From positions 3,648,485-3,708,484 of the forward strand of contig NC_134027.1 in the NCBI RefSeq assembly GCF_964204645.1: 60,000 bases of DNA, given 5' to 3'. Every line of letters begins with the position of its first letter. Positions within the stretch are counted from its first letter, which is position 1. Source of the DNA: Tubulanus polymorphus (Eukaryota > Nemertea > Palaeonemertea > Tubulaniformes > Tubulanidae). Position numbers and translations under genes: made by a program. This document shows, piece after piece, positions 11,432-22,354 of the stretch. The notes beneath the pieces were generated by a model, which was not told where the DNA came from, made no database searches, and was given only the letters and a program-made list of their open reading frames with translations.

Positions 11432-13620
11432 AATAAGCCTTTTTACAGTTTCCAGGCGCCATTTTTTTGGGTACCCGCCGGGTCCGCATTGTTGAATTTT
11501 TTGTCCCTATTTTTCTCCGGTTTAATTTTTTTATTTCGTTCATATCTCTGGATTTGATTAAGATGGAAACAAAGTAGAAATATCGATGAACTCGGCTGAT
11601 AATAAACTTTTTTATGATATCACTCATTTATAAAGTTAATGCAACAATGTGCGCTGGTGAAGTTATAAACATTGATATCGTCTTCCCGATAATTCAACTT
11701 GAATTATTGCTCATCTCATTCAAAAGTTCGTAATTCTTACAAATATTAATCTACATTTTTGAAATTTTCAGGATCAATAGCCATCTATATGTGGTCTTAT
11801 ATACCTTTTACCGTTTTCAATTATCTTTATTAGTTTTTAAGTAATTGCGAGTCAAACTTCCAAAACACGTTTTCCCGGGTCCCCTGGGTGCATCTTTATA
11901 TCAGGAAATTTCACAATTTCACCGGTCCCTACTTTGTTGAAAATCAATTTATTAAGTAACCATGGAAATAAGGGCACCTAGGTTTTTGAAAAATGGTTAT
12001 TAAAGATATATATTCTCTAGGATTTGTCAAAATAAACAAAATAACCCAGGTGTTGCTTTAACCAGCTACCTAGGTTCACAACAGATCATTTTGTCCAACG
12101 TGTTTCATTCGATTCCAAAACTGCACGTACGGGTATACGATTGCAAATGTGAAAGTCAGACATTATGTGGCACATGTATGAGGACCACAGTCTCAATGCT
12201 GCGTCGCATTGCCGTCGCAAATTTGCATGGCTACTTACGTGAAGTGGGCTAATACAGACCTTGTGTGATCAAAACTGACTTGGAATTCGTGCCAAATCTC
12301 AAAACAACTATCAAACACACGAGATCAATTTTGACAGAAAGTAAACGAAAGTTATGTTCCTTACTAATATATTCCAAAGTTCCAATCTTTCCAACACAAT
12401 CGACTAAGCCAAATATATTCAAATTCAATTTGAAACACCTTCCAGCTCTTGTCACGATCAGTAATAAAGATCGAACATCGAACATTCTCAAAAAAGCAAA
12501 GCCGATCCAACGGTTTGCAAGCGTCAAGTTTGACACGGCCGTGGCTGCCTCCATTTGTGTGGAGCTGCTGCTGAAAATTCAAAAATGTAAATCGGGTACC
12601 GGTATTTAACTGAAGACCGAGTGCTCGCCATTACACCATGGTATTTCTGATGGTTAACTTTTGAGCAACTGGCTCCAGAATCACCTGCCAACGGCCATAT
12701 TTCATTGATGCAATATACTGTGAAACGATATAATATAGACGGGAGATCAATGAAACTTAAATGCCTGACACTAAGACTTATTTCGACTTTTTTGATCTTA
12801 GATGATTGGGAGAGGGGTCCAAAAATAAGGACATTTTCCGTGGTTTAAGGCTGTGAGTAGGGTGCCCCTCGGTGTTGAAACAAATACATCCAAAACAATT
12901 TAATTTGCAAGAGGATGAGTGTTAGATTTGTAAGTTTTATGCGATCACTGTCTTGACAAAGATGGTAATCTTAATGGGAAGGAGCAGGGGTCCGGACTAC
13001 CGACCCTCCGAACCCGTAGTCTGTCCCTGTGTTACTAGAAATATATCTCTATTTACCATTTTTTTCAAATAACTAGGTGCCCTTGTTTCCATAGTTACTG
13101 AAAATTTTGATTTTAACAATGTAGGACCGGTTAAATTGGCAAATTTCTTGATATAAATATGCACACATGATACTCTAGAAAACGTGTTTTGGAAGTTTGA
13201 CTCGCAATTACTTAAAAACTAATAAAGATAATTGAAAACGGTAAAAGGTATATAAAACCACATATAGATGGCTATTGATCCTGAAAATTTCAAAAATGTA
13301 GATTAATATTTGTAAGAATTACGAACTTTTGAATGAGATGAGCAATAATTCAAGTTGAATTATCGGGAAGACGATATCAATGTTTATAACTTCACCAGCG
13401 CACATTGTTGCATTAACTTTATAAATGAGTGATATCATAAAAAAGTTTATTATCAGCCGAGTTCATCGATATTTTTACTTTGTTTCTATCTTAATCAAAT
13501 CCAGAGATATGAACGAAATAAAAAAATTAAACCGGAGAAAAATAGGGACAAAAAATTCAACAATGCGGACCCGGCGGGTACCCAAAAAAATGGCGCCTGG
13601 AAACTGTAAAAAGGCTTATT
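11432..13620. mobile_element. 2.2-kb element with long (about 590 bp) inverted repeats
   Basis: The left arm 11432-12020 and right arm 13035-13620 are reverse complements. The outer 443 bp (11432-11874 and 13178-13620) align without indels; I could find only three differences, all transitions. The inner 150 bp or so are clearly diverged, with indels. The core (12021-13034) encodes no recognisable transposase; its longest ORF (12265-12609) is unremarkable. Each arm carries the same 65-codon basic reading frame (right 13425-13619, left 11627 down to 11433) with no stop of its own: in the right arm the stop falls in the flank, in the left the frame runs on into the flank. This fits a non-autonomous long-TIR or foldback element, but an inverted segmental duplication is possible. 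No target-site duplication is evident. Confidence 0.75.
12588..12645 (-). pseudogene. tRNA-Gln-like relic (SINE head or tRNA pseudogene)
   Basis: The minus strand reads CCATGGTGTAATGG followed two bases later by AGCACTC, matching the 5' part (D-arm and A-box) of animal tRNA-Gln (sequence known from general knowledge of tRNAs). After this the anticodon arm is scrambled, the B-box equivalent (GGTACCCGATT) is degenerate, and no 3' acceptor strand pairs with the 5' end. It is not a functional tRNA. It lies in the core of the long inverted-repeat element. Confidence 0.5.
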
Positions 13621-16379
13621 AGATACGCACATTGAATCAGGAACAACCGACAGCATAACAGTACGCCAGCTGATATAGTCTGTTTTATTCTATCAATTCT
13701 ATTTTCTACATGTCTCAAAAAGAGATCTGCATCATGATTTACAAAACGATTACAAAATTAGAAATGATGATTATGAGTTTGAATTATTAACTTCTCAATA
13801 ATTCAGAAATCATATACCTGCTCGACTCAGATATGAATGATTACGTTTTAATTGCGAATAAAAGATTCCAGAAGAGCAATTCGCTTTGAAATATTACCAC
13901 CAACGAATTTATGAAATATCAATTAATCAAACCCTCGAACGAACGTACGATGCTCTGTTGGAAGCGTTGACGCAATTTCACAACATTCAATTCAATATTT
14001 CCTCCCTCTCTACAATCCTTTTCTTCTTTTTCTTTTCTTCTGCAGTCTGAAGAGCAAAACTATCTATTGAATCACTCGCGTTGATTTACACACCTTTACC
14101 GTTGTTGCATAAAACGATATTTCGCAGATGAAGCACGTAACCAATTAGTGGTAGCTATGTTTTATGGCAATCACGAATTTGTATCAAGAACAGCATATAT
14201 CGTACGAACCAGGTGCTAGTTCACATATAGCAAAAAAAAAAACACCCATTACAAGACAGACGGGTTTCATCAAAGAGGGATGAAAACCTCAGTCTTGTCT
14301 AACTGCGAATAAAGGGTAAATGGATTAATCGCTATCAGACTGCGCGTAAAACAATTAGAATAAAACACGTAAAATATTCTAAAATGTATAATTATTTCTG
14401 AATCCAAACCTATCGTTAACCAACGTTTGTTATCATACAGACAATGCGCAATATACAGTTATCACAATACCGGACATTTTTTTATTTACATGTTAATCTT
14501 ATACGCTAGAATGATAGGCTTACAAGGCACAGAATGTTCAACATAACCATGGACGTATAAACCAAATAGATATATAACCTAGCTTATACGTCCATGATAT
14601 ATCGTACGTATTAAATATCCAGACAGACTACCTTTCCGCCGTAAGCGACGCCATTATAGGTGGAAACATATACATTTCAAAATCTGTTAGCACGATACTT
14701 ATTACGTCAATTTCTGAAAGGATATTATATAAAAATTTAGCGCGTTTCAATTCTCGTTATTTCTGAAATGATCATATGCATCGCATTCACATAACATTAT
14801 GATAATAAGGAGTCTACTTAATTTTTGTTAAGCCGAAGTGCAACTGTATTTTGAAGTTAGCAAACTCACGCTTGGCAAATCATCCTTACGATGTTTTTTG
14901 GCAGTTTGAAGCGACAATTTATCTATCATTACCTATGATCGATCAAGTTTCCTAATCAAATAGATTAATAAAAGCTCTACTTTAATTAGACGTAGAGCAT
15001 TAACGAAACGCCTGATAATGTTTTGTTCACACGTCATTGAAGCGAGTTCCATTGCACTCTCAACGCGAATGTGAAATAATTATAAATCACGGTAAATTCG
15101 TTATTTCTGATCTAAATTAAGATTTAATGGGAGGGTGCAATCTGCGAGTGCGTCTGCGTAAAAACTTTGTTTATAGTTGAATAACACGACGGTGAAAATG
15201 GCAGTGCTCCGAGCCATTGTGTGTGGTTTGAGATCAATTATTCACACGATCAGTATTTCTCATTTTCGGCTTAGTTTTACTCGGAGATCGTGTAGACTTG
15301 AGTCGTAAATTAACCAAGTCATGATGGGTATTGTGATGAAAATATATGGAACGACCTTTTATAATGACAAATTATCCTAATGATGAGTAAAAGGCGTAGA
15401 TAATGATTAATCCTATTTCCCGATAATTTGTCGAGGTTTTTTTCAGCACGCGCCATGAATTCTATGGGAATAGTATACACCAAGCATAAATGAATAAAAT
15501 CGCCGTGCAAATAATGTAAATTTCAGCCATTGAGAGACACCTTTATGAACGACTGTACTTTCCCTACGGGGTTCACTTCTGATTCGGTATTCAGACATTT
15601 CTTCTGCACAGAGTGGTTTGGCTTCCTTTCCCATACAAATATCTACAAAGGTTGTTGTTCGTCGCCGCCGAGAAATAGCGCGATCATTTGTCATTATGAT
15701 CTCGCATTCGCTTCCCAAACCCGATATTCAGTAACGCGAAGTCTTTTCACAACGTTCTGGATATCATCTGAATAAATGGCGCCTTCTGTACCACCATAAC
15801 TTCCAAATTGATGGATTATCACCTGCATAACTAATTTGACCTCTTGTTGAGGATAGATTTTAGCGTGGCATTGTACCGAAAAAGTTTCATCACACCTATA
15901 GTTATCTCATTCATTTGCTTACAGTTTAAACTCTAACGTAGTTCGTTTCTTTGTATCGACGTAGCGCACGTAAATGTTCCGGATACGGGGAATTGTTAAA
16001 AACACAAACGCCGCGCACAGTTGGTTTTACCGGCACCCGAGATCAAAGAATCCTGTCATTCAGAATAGAAAAAAATCAATAAAAAATCCATTATCTCAGC
16101 CGATGAATGTCCGGAGGAAATGGTTCTAGTTAGATCATATTAACTTGTTGACTTGTTTATTCTGTTTAAAGGATAAAACGTCTTTTCCGACAAAGACAGT
16201 TTCAAAATAATACATAAAACCATGCGCAAAAGTGCAAATTACAAATTTCGTTTCCGGTTCATTCAAACAATCTTCAAATCAGTTTGAACCGGGCAAGCGA
16301 CTGATTGGGGTTAACTTTTTTTTCCGCCTAATTTAATACATCGAGATTTTGGAAATAACTCCTATCAGGTTGAAGATAA
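13621..16379. other. intergenic region without supported genes
   Basis: AT-rich sequence with chance ORFs only. It contains the hairpin at 14548-14596. Nothing else was recognised. Confidence 0.4.
14548..14596. repeat. short perfect inverted repeat (hairpin)
   Basis: CATGGACGTATAA (14548-14560) and its exact reverse complement (14584-14596) are separated by 23 bp. Confidence 0.75.
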
Positions 16380-17157
16380 TTCCGTCCTCATGAGTCGCAA
16401 AACGATATTATCGATGGACTATCGATGGATCAGGATTTGAACAGAATTGTTGATAATCTTGGTCTTAACAAAAAGCAAGTTGATAGCATTGTTTTCCGAC
16501 GCATTAACCGTAACAATGATGAAAATACCCCGCGAAAACGTCTATCATCCGTAGCTTTTTAGAACTAATAGATCGTCGGGTGCATCTGAACAGTCACGTT
16601 CAGTTTGCTTCAGATATCGGTTTCGAATCAACACTCCTACGACACTCGATCCGGTGAATAATGCATTCTGATTCATCTAGTAAATCTCGTTTCAAATCTT
16701 AAAGTTGGTGAACGCGTATTTGCGTATTGCGAGCAAATTTTCAAGGTTAGCAAAATTACCAACGTGGTTTCCATTCGAAGCACGCGTTGAGCTTGACAAA
16801 AATTATTTCACTGGCAAGAACACTGACACCGCTGAACATGTTATGAATGAGTTAAGGTGTCATCGGCCTCAAATGTACAATAATTTTCCATTTGCTAGAG
16901 AATAGGTGTAATTGGGTGTGAAAGCGACATTCGCTAAGAACGAAAAGGTGGGATATCGTCTTAATTGCATTTGTTCGCGAATCATCGAACGGTATATTTT
17001 CTTTTTCGTGAAAAAAATGGAAAGTCAACGTTTGATTGGGGAATCTATCGGTGTTCGAGATGATGAATTGATAAAAAAACATCGCATTGAAGTCATTCAA
17101 ACAGTATTTTTTAAGAAATATCATCATCTATTCAGCGAAATTCATGAAATACGTTGA
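16380..17157 (+). pseudogene. possible decayed plus-strand coding segment
   Basis: Three plus-strand open pieces follow each other: 16380-16562 (no ATG at its start; contains D-L-N-R-I-V-D-N-L-G-L-N-K-K-Q-V-D), 16705-16905 and 16912-17157. They are in different frames, separated by stops. Their content is helix-like and rich in charged residues (for example K-V-G-E-R-V-F-A-Y in an alternative frame at about 16702). This could be a frameshifted pseudogene, an old element or a chance cluster. I do not recognise a family. Confidence 0.2.
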
Positions 17158-19889
17158 CGTTTCAATCATCTCCATCCCGATCGCATAACGCGTTCTATTT
17201 AGACCGAAAATTATAAACCATGCTCAGTGTCAAAACCATAAGTGAAGCGGCTGATGTCTCAACGCTTTTGCTGCAAATGGATGCATTATTTGCGGCAATA
17301 TGAGACGTCGCCATTCACGCAAAATTGAGGCTAGTGTTCAATCATCGCTGAGGTGTGGATGATTTCTGATGTGTCACAACGAATAAAAATACAAATGAGA
17401 CTTGGTTTTTTCTGTATCACCGCCTTACACTGACAGTGTCACGTTATGACGGATTTTAGTAACAGTTCTGCGGTGACCCGAGAGAGATACAAATCAATAT
17501 ATCAGCTCACCATCATTCTGATTTGCCAACCACCAACACTGATCTAGTACTTTTGCATCCGTTGTGACTTTTAGATCAAGGAAACTAAAGATATACCGGA
17601 TACGTAAAGATAGATAATATTCTGCAATGTCTAATTATGTACTTCGATTTAAAACGTTACTGGCAGGTGCGGTGGGTCTGTGGGACACCAAACAAATCAA
17701 AATATATTAGACAAAATCTACAAATTAAATAAATAACTGGATCAATCCTTATTTCATGATCAAGATAGATTACATTACAATGTTTCACATTCGACATATC
17801 TCTATTTTATCGTGTGTGTGTGTGGTGATGATGGAACTTCTCTTATTTTGCTTATTAGATTTAGTTTCGACGGTGACATAAAAAATCCAGAAAGATAAGA
17901 GTCATTTTTAAATGTTGATGAACACGACCGACTCACGTGTATCATGAATGGAATTTTGGATGAGCTTATATATTGATCTTGGAAATTTCCTAATTTGAAG
18001 AAAAAAATGATTCTAGAACTCGTATTATAAGGGTATTCCTTCGTCCTGATGCGAGTGATGTAGATTGACAATACTCGATCAATGCGCCCGAGATCCAAAG
18101 TTTACTGTAGGAAGGCTGGATTGCAGCATTTTAAGTTCGCAAGTAAATTACAGAATTAGACAGGGCCCGCAAGACGTCACCTACGGAGCGGAATAATCCC
18201 TGAACGTGGTCGACGAAGATGTTAGTACATAAATGATATTGGCACATTTACTCGTCTGTTTACTTTTCATCAGTAACGCCTGCTGCGGTGATAGCAGTTT
18301 ATTTCGATACGCTTTTGCTTTTCCAAGCCAATTTATCTCCTATTGGAATTGAACTGTTTCATCAATTACTATCGATTCGAGATGTTTATACGACAAAAAG
18401 ATCGCTGCATGTTAAAAAGAGCAATTATTTTAAGTGGTTTAATTTTCTTCGTAGCTTAACGTCTTTGTATGCAGGAGATAGTAGACCTAAATCTGAGGTC
18501 TAATTTCAACGAAGCACGGATTGAACAGAAATGCAAATGGCTTTCAACTGAATACGTTTCGCAACTGAAATGTTTCGAGCACATTTAGTTATGATGTTTC
18601 CATTTAATCACCCATCACCAGAAAGTTTTGATGAGAAAACATGCGATGCATCATCGCGACTAAAGCTTTTAGATAATATAATTACACCGAAATATACTTG
18701 CAATAAATCAGGCCAATGTTATTGGGGTCTTGTAATATATCATTGAAGGCTTATGGAATTTTGATAAAGATTGATAAGACATCTATCATGTGTCATTAGC
18801 GGATAAACGGAACTGGTGCTAGTCGAGATGAGATGCCCTGTCCATTTTATCGGAACGCGAAATCTAGGATATATAAGTAAACTGGCCACACAGAACAACT
18901 TCATTAAAGTGCCTGCCATACGAAATAGCGATTAATGAATTACGGATAACGCGTTGAGCACCCGTTTAATCACGCTGCTGAGAAATCCGTTGCAGCTCGA
19001 GACTAGAAGCGGATGGCATTCAAGGTTTTCTTATCGTGCGGTGTTAATAAGAGCGCGCGAAACATTTAAATAACGACTTACTGCACAGAAGCCTTCGATG
19101 AGACTTCACCAATTCGTGAAATCGTTAAATCCGCATTAAAACACTTTTACGATCCTTTACATTTATCCAAGTACTTTCTCATCACCGGTGGCTTAATAGC
19201 GAAGGTTACTAAGACGTCCTATCTACGTCGTCGTCGGGAATACTAATTTTTGGAAGAAAATCCGATCCAGTCAAATCCTCAGCCATAGAAATTGAAACGA
19301 TAACGAAGGATATTCAACGTAACAACAACATTTTTTGATAAGAAAGATTTTAATAGTTCTTTTTTTTGTTGAAGACAATAATGACGGCACCTTCAAAAAT
19401 GTTTTATGTATATGCCATCATCAGTAACAATTCAATTCAATTATATACAAGTTTATACAGCGGATAAAGCCTTTTGAATATACTATACAGGCACTCCCGT
19501 GATCACGTGTATATCACACTAACTCAGTTATTTGCGCAACTATATTTTAAGATACTTCAGATTTGAAAAGAAAACTTAACACAAAACAAGTTGCATTTAA
19601 TTATTTGCACAATGCTTCATGACATAATCAACTTTTTGTCGTTGTTCTAAATATTTTTACATTACGATTCATGCATGTATGCTTATACCTGCAGATCTTC
19701 AAAGCTACTTAGAAGAAGTTACAGTTGAAATAAAGAAATAATATATATTAAGACATCTTTTGTAACACAAGAATAGCATTGAAGTCCAATACACTATAAA
19801 TGATCGGGAATTTAACGAACGCCACATGTATTCTAGCGGTCACACGTAAGTCTATTTATGTAAGTATGATATTTTTTTCTTCGTTTCTC
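17158..19889. other. region downstream of the GPCR gene, nothing recognised
   Basis: AT-rich DNA with only chance ORFs, such as 17802-18098 on the minus strand. I see no repeat family, RNA gene or convincing exon. Confidence 0.4.
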
Positions 19890-19895
19890 TTTATT
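19890..19895 (-). promoter_or_regulatory. candidate polyadenylation signal of the GPCR gene
   Basis: The minus strand reads AATAAA about 120 nt downstream of the GPCR stop codon, a reasonable distance for a short 3' UTR. Confidence 0.45.
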
Positions 19896-20018
19896 GTCAT
19901 AGAACTCTGCGATAGGTGAAATATTGTTATTGGACACGAAGAAATGATCGACCCAAAATCGCTATTGAAGCCTACGTTTTCAACGTCTTAAGTTGAGATT
20001 CTTATGGTTCATTGACCG

Positions 20019-21347
20019 TCACATGGTCTGTTTAAGCAAGCTCTGCTTCGTTTGCTTATTCATATCAAACATCTCAGTTTCATCGCTGGTTTTGTAAAAT
20101 CTATGAGTTCCGCCACCGTTTGCGCTCATCGTGTTCTCAGAAACTAACTGACATCGATACCGACTTGTCCTTCCGCAACACCAAAATAAACGAATCAGCT
20201 GATGTCTAAATTTTTGACCGGTTGCGCAGTACAAGAAGAAGTTCATTGAGTGATTCACGTACATTAAGTGTTCTGTGATCGTTTTGGCGAGTGAGAATCG
20301 AGCCAACGTCTTCGAATCGTCAGTCGAGTCTTGATTCAAAATAGCGCCGATAATCATGCAAATATTCATCGGCAAAGTTGTCAATAAGAAGGCAAACGAA
20401 ATAGTTAGAAGCATAATAGTTATTTTGTACCCGGCATCGTAGTTCTGCGGCCGTGACTGCGGTGACAAACTGGCGTGGTCACCACCTCCGTAACTGTTGG
20501 TCATAAGTTCACGGTTCCTATGCGCAAATATTACCTGTCTAATGATCAGAGTGTTCAGTACCATGATAACGATAAACGGTAAAAAAGAATAGATGAACGC
20601 ATCTATCCAAGCCCACGTTTCTACGAACGACTGGTAAGGCTCGGCGCCATCGCACTTGGGGATCTGGCGCGTTCCATACGGATACATAACAACTTCAACC
20701 GTCCATAAGAAATGGGCGTTGATCGTCATTATAATTCCTAGGATGCACAAAATAACTATGATAGCCCGCCGCGTATTACACATGACACTGGCTCTTAAAG
20801 GGCGCACGACGGCGATGTAACGTTCGACAGTAACTGCCACTATCATGTAAACGGACGAATCACTGGCACTGTAGCCGAGAAACTGCATCATTTTACACGC
20901 TACAGTACTTTGATCTGTGATATTCCACCCGCTGAGCTCACCTATCCAAATTCGCAATAATCCCGTGTACAAAACGATAGTGTCTATGATGGCCAAAGCG
21001 GCCAAATATGTGTACGTTGAGATTTTGGCCATTGAACGCCTTAGCAATATGATACATGAGAGTATATTCCCAATAGTACCAATAACTACTAGAATTGGTG
21101 GCACGAATAAAGAAAGTTGTTTATGGAGCCGGAATTCTGGATAATCCATCATCTTCGTTTCCCAATCTTGGACCACCATGTCTCTATGCGTTATTTCATC
21201 AATTAGATCTCGAAGACTCGAAGAATTAAGATTCGCCAATAACTCTTTTTGATCTGATTCGGAAAGACCTTGCAGTAGTTGAACGAGTTGATATTCATTG
21301 GTCGGTAAGTTCAGCGTCGGCGCCCCACCCGAAAATGTCAAATTCAT
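20019..21347 (-). CDS. class A (rhodopsin-like) G protein-coupled receptor, peptide-receptor-like
   Basis: 442 residues, complete in one exon, with seven hydrophobic helices at about 79-102, 112-134, 151-178, 195-218, 245-272, 306-334 and 355-376. Class A landmarks: G-N at 93-94 (N1.50), D122 (D2.50), C151 paired with C232 in extracellular loop 2, E-R-Y at 175-177, P257 in TM5, L-P at 325-326 in TM6, and N-x-x-x-Y at 369-373 in TM7. The long extracellular N-terminus has NxS/T sites at 2, 41 and 142; C390-C391 after TM7 may be palmitoylated. Deviations: no Trp at the usual TM4 position and Phe370 instead of Pro in the NPxxY motif. The S-M-N-F-F-L-Y-C style of TM7 is familiar from invertebrate orphan and FMRFamide/TRH-receptor-like families. 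The ligand is unknown. A CTTTCAG acceptor ends one base before the ATG, so a 5' UTR intron is likely. Confidence 0.95.
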   Translation of the reverse strand: MNLTFSGGAPTLNLPTNEYQLVQLLQGLSESDQKELLANLNSSSLRDLIDEITHRDMVVQDWETKMMDYPEFRLHKQLSLFVPPILVVIGTIGNILSCIILLRRSMAKISTYTYLAALAIIDTIVLYTGLLRIWIGELSGWNITDQSTVACKMMQFLGYSASDSSVYMIVAVTVERYIAVVRPLRASVMCNTRRAIIVILCILGIIMTINAHFLWTVEVVMYPYGTRQIPKCDGAEPYQSFVETWAWIDAFIYSFLPFIVIMVLNTLIIRQVIFAHRNRELMTNSYGGGDHASLSPQSRPQNYDAGYKITIMLLTISFAFLLTTLPMNICMIIGAILNQDSTDDSKTLARFSLAKTITEHLMYVNHSMNFFLYCATGQKFRHQLIRLFWCCGRTSRYRCQLVSENTMSANGGGTHRFYKTSDETEMFDMNKQTKQSLLKQTM

Positions 21348-21351
21348 CCTG
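21348..21351 (-). promoter_or_regulatory. splice acceptor immediately upstream of the GPCR ATG
   Basis: The minus strand reads TCTACTTTCAG|GATG, a pyrimidine-rich tract and AG one base before the start codon. This implies at least one noncoding (or short coding) upstream exon, which I could not locate. A donor-like GGTAAGT lies in each arm of the palindrome at 21408-21587. Confidence 0.65.
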
Positions 21352-21407
21352 AAAGTAGATAAAAAAAGATTTTAAATCATCTGTTCATCATATATATATA
21401 TATATAT

Positions 21408-21587
<180 letters not shown>

Positions 21588-22155
21588 GCAGAGTGAGTGT
21601 CACAGTCGCTGGTCAAGGACATTTGAAAATATTTTGAAATTTCTGTGCAATTAATGCAATTCCCATGCACTTGACCGAAATTAAGGGGAAATCCGAAATA
21701 AAATATAAAAAATTGCTTTTCAAAATGGCACTGACAAATCACGACGTAAGCCCTTGTGCTTGCGCGTGGATCACCCACTCTTAGCTATGTATATAATATC
21801 TTCAGGAAATACATTCCCATGAACTTGAAAGAACTCAATTGAATGATGTGATGACAGAGAGAAAAAGAAAACTTCAATGACAAAATAGCATGTTCCTATC
21901 TGTGTTCAGTCGTGTAGATTTCTGATCGACCGACTGCAGGTGGTTTACTCTGAGAAGATTAATGTTTATCGATAGATCGTACGTGGAGTCATTTGTATTT
22001 GTGAATATCCGTATTCGCGTATTCATTTGTTTTTCAATCGACAAACTCATTTAACTCAACTGGCAAACTCATGAATTTTATTTAACTGTAAGATACTAAA
22101 CTTAGTTAATTTCAACACGAATAATCTGTACAGATGAGCGCGGTGTTGCTGGCCC
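21588..22155. other. region upstream of the GPCR, nothing recognised
   Basis: AT-rich sequence; it may contain a 5' UTR exon and promoter of the receptor gene, but no site stands out. Confidence 0.35.
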
Positions 22156-22354
22156 ATGTTAGTGTTTGAAAATGCCTAGCGGCGGCACCTCTTCGTTGTT
22201 GCGAGGCAGTCCCTTGATTGCCCAAGTCGGTTCATATTAGTGTATGAAAATCCCGCAAATGATGAGCATAGCGGCAGCACCTTACGGTTCAGTGAGGTTG
22301 CACCTTGACTGCCATAGTCGGTTCGTACTTGTGTATGAAAACTAACGGCGCTAC
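22156..22354. repeat. diverged tandem repeat, about 80-90-bp unit, 2.3 copies
   Basis: Copies begin at 22156, 22234 and 22324. Each starts TTAGTGT(T/A)TGAAAA or a variant (CTTGTGTATGAAAA), then has AGCGGC(G/A)GCACCT, a GTTG/GAGG segment, CCTTGA(T/C)TGCC and AAGTCGGTTC or TAGTCGGTTC. The third copy is truncated. The repeat is more GC-rich than its surroundings and noncoding. Confidence 0.8.

Noticed and set aside
12249-12609. ORFs of 101 (minus) and 114 (plus) codons in the core of the inverted-repeat element
   Set aside because: No DDE/D, zinc finger or helix-turn-helix pattern was visible; they overlap on opposite strands and are probably chance.
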